Shown here: piece by piece, positions 60,320 through 64,000 of the stretch
Layout of the letters: the number at the start of each line of letters is the position of its first letter
How positions within the stretch are numbered: the stretch's first letter is position 1
Assembly: GCA_900540345.1 (NCBI GenBank)
Contig: UQFK01000002.1
Span: 310,001-374,000 of the forward strand
DNA from: an uncultured Eggerthella sp.
GTDB taxonomy: Bacteria > Actinomycetota > Coriobacteriia > Coriobacteriales > Eggerthellaceae
DNA: 64,000 bases
Direction: 5' to 3'
The notes under the pieces: generated by a model
The model's input: only the letters and a program-made list of their open reading frames with translations
The model's database searches: none
Told to the model about the DNA's origin: nothing
Program-made: the position numbers and the translations under genes

Positions 60320-60814
60320 CTACACATCCTCTTTGGCGATACGCGCAAATTCCGCAGCTTGATCACGCAAGGTTTCTGCTTCTTTAGCGGGAAGGCCAGG
60401 AATCTCCATAGAGCCTGCCGCCGTCGAAACCGTAACAGAAGCAAGTCCCATCATGCGCAAGAGCGGACCTTGGCGCGTATCGGTATTCTGCACACGAATA
60501 AACGGCACGACCGTATGTTTATGCACGATGATGCCACGTGAGATATTAAGAAAATCTTGCGAGAGTTCGTAGCGCCAACGGATGTAGCGAAGCGGCGTGA
60601 TAATAAACCAGAAGAGCAGCAATAGCACGACAAATATGATCACCGTGATAAGACAATACGGCTCTGCCCACCAAGCGGTATCCTCATCGATCAAAAGCGC
60701 AATGCCACCAACCGCGATCACGCAAAGGAAGATAAGCACAAGCGCGATCGTATCGCTCAGACGCCAGACATTCTTCATGCGAGGATCGAGCTTTTGTCCT
60801 TGCAATGCTTCCAT
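60320..60814 (-). CDS. Bacterial PH-domain membrane protein, YdbS-like
   Basis: 164 residues. Two spans (~24-43 and ~52-72) are followed by one bPH2 domain with the typical RWRYELSQDFLNISRGIIVHKHTVVPFIRVQNTDTRQG and a closing IPGLPAKEAETLRDQ. It is the small partner of the YdbT-like protein; the two act together in Bacillus. AGGGAGG-type sequence before ATG 60814 supports the start. Confidence 0.88.
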   Translation of the reverse strand: MEALQGQKLDPRMKNVWRLSDTIALVLIFLCVIAVGGIALLIDEDTAWWAEPYCLITVIIFVVLLLLFWFIITPLRYIRWRYELSQDFLNISRGIIVHKHTVVPFIRVQNTDTRQGPLLRMMGLASVTVSTAAGSMEIPGLPAKEAETLRDQAAEFARIAKEDV

Positions 60815-60981
60815 GTGAGCCTCCCTGCCTCATCGGCGACCTACCGTATCGATCGTAGCAGATTAGCTCTATAGCGAGTAGCAAACAAACGCGACAAAAT
60901 ATCCGCTTTAATACATGGCTCGAGAAACCATTCCAATAGATGATGAATATACGAATAGAGCGCTATTCACAGCGTTCGCGA

Positions 60982-62058
60982 TCAGTAGTAGCGATAGTAT
61001 GCCGCACAAGATCCTTCGGAAGAAACCATGCAAGGACCCACAGGGTTTTCAGGTGTACAGACCGTACGGAAGAGCGGGCATTGATCGGGGGCCATGATGC
61101 CGCGCAAGACATCCCCGCACCGACAACCTTTCGGATCCTGCGTCGGTTCCACCTGGGGTTCAAAACGCTTCACTGCATCGAACTGCTCGAATTCCTTACG
61201 AATTGTATAGCCAGATCCTTCGATGACGCCAAGCCCGCGCCACGTCGCATCAACCGTATCGAACACTTCATCGATAGCGGCCAGCGCAACGGGGTTGCCC
61301 TCGCGCATGACACCGCGCGAATAGGCGATCTCGATCTCAGCACGACCTTCATGTAATTGACGCATGATCATGGCAACGCCTTGCAATACATCAACAGGCT
61401 CGAATCCGGTCACAACACCAGGAATACCATATTTCTCTGCTAAAAACTCATAAGGCTTCGTGCCGATAATAGTGCTAACATGACCTGGCAAGATGAGCGC
61501 ATCGATCTTCAATTCAGGATCAGAAACGATCACGTCGAGCGCGTTGGGCATATTCTTGTGCGCAGCAAATACAGAAAAATTCGCAAGCCCCAGATCCTTC
61601 GCGCGCTTGATAGCCATTGCCACAAGGGGCGTAGTCGTCTCAAACCCAACGCCCACGAACACAACTTCCTTATCAGGATTATCTTGTGCGAGCTTGAGCG
61701 CATCGAGCGGCGAATAGACGATATTGATCGAACGACCTTCGGCTTGCTCTTTGAGCAAGCTTGAGGTCGATCCAGGCACACGCGTCATATCGCCGAACGT
61801 AGCGATCATGACATTGGGAACGCGTGAGAGCGCGATGACCGTATCGATGTCTTTATTGGCTGTGACGCATACAGGGCAACCTGGTCCAGAAACGAGCCTG
61901 GTATCACCTGGCATCATCGCCCGAAGTCCATTGCGTGCGATGGCGACCGTGTGGGTACCGCACACTTCCATGAGCGTAGCGTGCTCGGGTGCCCATGCTT
62001 CGATAGAGTGGACAAGGCCTTTAGCAAGCGCCGGGTCTTTGAAAGCCGACAGATCCAT
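60982..62058 (-). CDS. hypD: Hydrogenase maturation protein HypD
   Basis: 358 residues. HypD, with HypC, holds the iron while CN and CO ligands are made. Conserved cysteine regions are present: LMEVCGTHTVAIARNGL, VSGPGCPVCVT, GFETTTPLVA and, at the C-terminus, GCRCGDVLRGIM with PSECPLF-type MAPDQCPLFRTVCTPENPVGPCMVSSEGSCAAYYRYY. The length is normal. It starts 3 bp after the hypC stop. No hydrogenase structural gene is in the window. Confidence 0.97.
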   Translation of the reverse strand: MDLSAFKDPALAKGLVHSIEAWAPEHATLMEVCGTHTVAIARNGLRAMMPGDTRLVSGPGCPVCVTANKDIDTVIALSRVPNVMIATFGDMTRVPGSTSSLLKEQAEGRSINIVYSPLDALKLAQDNPDKEVVFVGVGFETTTPLVAMAIKRAKDLGLANFSVFAAHKNMPNALDVIVSDPELKIDALILPGHVSTIIGTKPYEFLAEKYGIPGVVTGFEPVDVLQGVAMIMRQLHEGRAEIEIAYSRGVMREGNPVALAAIDEVFDTVDATWRGLGVIEGSGYTIRKEFEQFDAVKRFEPQVEPTQDPKGCRCGDVLRGIMAPDQCPLFRTVCTPENPVGPCMVSSEGSCAAYYRYY

Positions 62059-62061
62059 AAG

Positions 62062-62298
62062 CTAGATCCCTTCGAGATCAGCAAGTTCAGGGAATTGCTT
62101 GATGAGATCGAGTGTCTCTTGAGCGAATTGCTCGTCCACCACTTCGATGGCAAAACCTGCATGGACCAGCACGAAGCTTCCAACTTCTGCCTGCGGGGTC
62201 AGATCGAGGGAGATCTCGCGCGTTACGCCGAGGATATCGACGGTTGCGAGCTTATTATCGTTGATCGCTCTTACTTGAGCGGGAATAGCCAAGCACAT
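62062..62298 (-). CDS. hypC: Hydrogenase maturation chaperone HypC
   Basis: 78 residues. The start MCLAIPAQVRAI keeps the essential Cys2 of HypC, and the core reads VDILGVTREISLDLTPQAEVGSFVLVHAGFAIEVVDEQFAQETLDLI. It carries the Fe(CN)2CO unit to the hydrogenase large subunit, with HypD. Its start follows the hypF stop with only one base between, and hypD follows after 3 bp, so the three are one transcript. Confidence 0.97.
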   Translation of the reverse strand: MCLAIPAQVRAINDNKLATVDILGVTREISLDLTPQAEVGSFVLVHAGFAIEVVDEQFAQETLDLIKQFPELADLEGI

Positions 62299-62299
62299 A

Positions 62300-64000
62300 T
62301 CACTGACCCTCCTTTTTCGAGTGCAATCCTACCACAGCCTGCCCATAGGAGACTGAAGCATCGTTAGGCGGCAACTCTCGATTAAGGGCAACGGTAAATC
62401 CAGCCTCTTGTAATTCATGCAAAGCGCGTTCCATAAGGTAGCGGTTCATGAAAACTCCACCTGAAAGCGTGACAATATTGATGTCGTAGAGCGCACGAAC
62501 TGTTTCGGCCGCGGTCAGGATTGCCCGCACAACCGCCTCATGGAAGCGGCGAGCAATAATCGGCTTATCTACCCCTGCCTCGAGGTCATCGAGCAACGCT
62601 TCGAATACAGCGGCTGGATCGAACAAGAGCACCGAAGTATCCTGGGCTGTACTCTGCTCGGTAGCAGTGTTCTTGATGAGGCCGAATTGATAGCGCTCAC
62701 GCGCATCAAGTTCAGCGGTTGGATCTACGCCTTCCTGCGCAAGCGACGACGTTGTCTGCTCAGCTTTAGCAAGGAGCGTTTTTAGTTCGACTGCTGCATT
62801 GGTGCCAAGACCTTTCGTGATCTCCGCCTCGAGCAGAATCGCGCCTTCGCCTTCATAACGCGGCTCACTGCAGATACCCAAGAGCGCTGAAGCTGCATCG
62901 AAGAGCCTGCCCATCGAGGAGGTGAAGGGGGTATTGATACCGCCTTCGATCATCTTGGTCATAAGCTCTGTCTCTTGCTGTTTGTCTGCGAAGAAAGTCT
63001 GCGCAAATGGATGATCGAGCAGGTCGAACGCCCATAGCACGCCATACGCACAGCGCTCCGTATGATGGATCGCTTGCACACCGCCTGGCAAGGGGAAATA
63101 GGCAACATTAGCAAAACGTTCGAACGCAGTGAGGTTCGAGAGCAGCACTTCGCCGCCCCAAATCGCGCCGTCGACCCCATATCCTGTGCCGTCAAACGCA
63201 ATACCGCAAACAGGGCCTTCGAGCTCGTTTTCTGCCATTGCGGCGACTACATGGGCATGATGATGTTGCACTTCGACAAGCGGCAAGGCTTGCTCGTGAG
63301 CTCGAGCACGAGCCCATTTGCTGAGTACGTATTCTGGATGCAGATCACATACGAGCATTTCTGGTGCGAGATGGAAGAGTTTTTTATAAAGATCCTTCGT
63401 CTCAAGCCAGGCATCGAACGAAGCCACATGCTCCATATCTCCCAAATGTTGCGAGACGAACGCCTCATCAGCACGTGTGAGCGTGAAAGTGTTCTTGAGC
63501 TCAGAGCCGACCGCAAGCATCTGTGGTACTTTCGCATCCGACTTGTCGAGAGCTGGAAGCTTGAGCGGAGCGGGAGCAAATCCGCGTGCACGACGAATAA
63601 CCTGTACAACAGGTTCGACATCGAGCGGTTCGAGCACGCGCACGACAGAGTCGTCAAAGCGCTCGATGATGGCACGATTGTTCACCAAAAACGCATCTGC
63701 GATGCCCGCAAGCTTTTGAAACGCTTCGTGTTCTTCGATAACGATAGGATCATCGTGGACATTGCCTGATGTCATCACAAGCAGGCCATCGAATGCGCGC
63801 GAGAGCAGATGCTGAAGGGGTGTTGCAGGAAGCATGATGCCTATTTCAGGCAGATCATCCGTAAGGTCGAGCGGGAGCATAACACCTGGTTTTTTGCGCA
63901 ACAGCACGATAGGACGAACGCTCGATTCGAGCTGCTTTGCTTCTGCTTCGCTAACTTGCGCATATTCGCGTGCTTGATCTGTCGATGCCGCCATGACCGC
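62300..64000 (-). CDS. hypF: Carbamoyltransferase HypF (partial, N-terminus beyond right edge)
   Basis: The frame runs off the right edge; ~566 residues of the usual ~770 are present. What is missing is the acylphosphatase domain, zinc fingers and the first part of YrdC. The visible start holds the rest of the YrdC domain (LLVMTSGNVHDDPIVIEEHEA), followed by the Kae1-like carbamoyltransferase with LVCDLHPEYVLSKWARA, VEVQHHHAHVVAAMAEN, GIAFDGTGYGVDGAIWGGE and VTLSGGVFMNRYLME. It makes the cyanide ligand from carbamoyl phosphate for NiFe hydrogenase. Confidence 0.97.
   Translation of the reverse strand, partial: AVMAASTDQAREYAQVSEAEAKQLESSVRPIVLLRKKPGVMLPLDLTDDLPEIGIMLPATPLQHLLSRAFDGLLVMTSGNVHDDPIVIEEHEAFQKLAGIADAFLVNNRAIIERFDDSVVRVLEPLDVEPVVQVIRRARGFAPAPLKLPALDKSDAKVPQMLAVGSELKNTFTLTRADEAFVSQHLGDMEHVASFDAWLETKDLYKKLFHLAPEMLVCDLHPEYVLSKWARARAHEQALPLVEVQHHHAHVVAAMAENELEGPVCGIAFDGTGYGVDGAIWGGEVLLSNLTAFERFANVAYFPLPGGVQAIHHTERCAYGVLWAFDLLDHPFAQTFFADKQQETELMTKMIEGGINTPFTSSMGRLFDAASALLGICSEPRYEGEGAILLEAEITKGLGTNAAVELKTLLAKAEQTTSSLAQEGVDPTAELDARERYQFGLIKNTATEQSTAQDTSVLLFDPAAVFEALLDDLEAGVDKPIIARRFHEAVVRAILTAAETVRALYDINIVTLSGGVFMNRYLMERALHELQEAGFTVALNRELPPNDASVSYGQAVVGLHSKKEGQ

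Noticed and set aside
1..64000. CRISPR arrays, insertion sequences, phage genes, rRNA
   Set aside because: No regularly spaced direct repeats, transposase or integrase motifs, or rRNA sequence were seen on reading the window.

Overview
The window looks like chromosome of an anaerobic actinobacterium of class Coriobacteriia, family Eggerthellaceae. This is inferred from gene content: a Tat-exported DMSO-reductase-type complex with its own chaperone, a large molybdenum-cofactor set, NiFe-hydrogenase maturation genes, and DHA2 transporters. Base composition is moderate (near 50% G+C by eye), which is low for that family and would fit Cryptobacterium. The genus is a guess; a 16S rRNA or protein search would settle it. 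There is no phage, insertion sequence, CRISPR array or rRNA operon, and gene density is high.

Layout: 1-9 kb carries a truncated amino-acid binding lipoprotein, a GNAT acetyltransferase, a DHA2 exporter, a yhdT-panF pantothenate importer, VanZ-like and UspA proteins, and envelope-sugar genes (GT2 glycosyltransferase, WecA/TagO-type transferase, then glf) around a YbaK deacylase. 10.4-26 kb is a molybdenum island: moaE-like, a mobB-mobA fusion, dmsABC with torD, a polyferredoxin, modE, modABC, moaA, moaC, mogA and moeA. Its parts import molybdate, build and attach the nucleotide to molybdopterin, mature the Tat-exported oxidoreductase, and probably regulate all this through ModE. Three copies of an 18-bp dyad lie before modA and in the dmsA/polyferredoxin intergenic region.

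26-36 kb holds two MFS exporters fused to C-terminal CBS pairs, a CNNM/CorC protein, a membrane-anchored beta-lactamase-fold protein with a CmpB-type membrane protein, pyrE and an MGDG-synthase-like glycosyltransferase. 36-43 kb holds citrate synthase, a DUF5662 protein, an NhaC antiporter and the vitamin B6 locus pdxST with divergent pdxR, whose expected PLP lysine is arginine. 43-56 kb holds tRNA-Arg(ACG), mazG, a NERD-like membrane protein, an ACT protein, folE, xth, purC, a two-component system, a secreted Tat-type protein, purB and two TrkA-type RCK proteins. 56-64 kb holds an RlpA-like protein, a PspC protein, hemolysin III, a YdbS/YdbT pair, and hypD, hypC and a hypF that runs off the right edge.

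The items most worth a second look are the ModB permease with an extra extracytoplasmic domain of about 200 residues, the predicted ModE operators, the paired MFS-CBS fusions, the PdxR lysine substitution and the polyferredoxin beside dmsA. All functional calls come from reading motifs and context; no database search was run.
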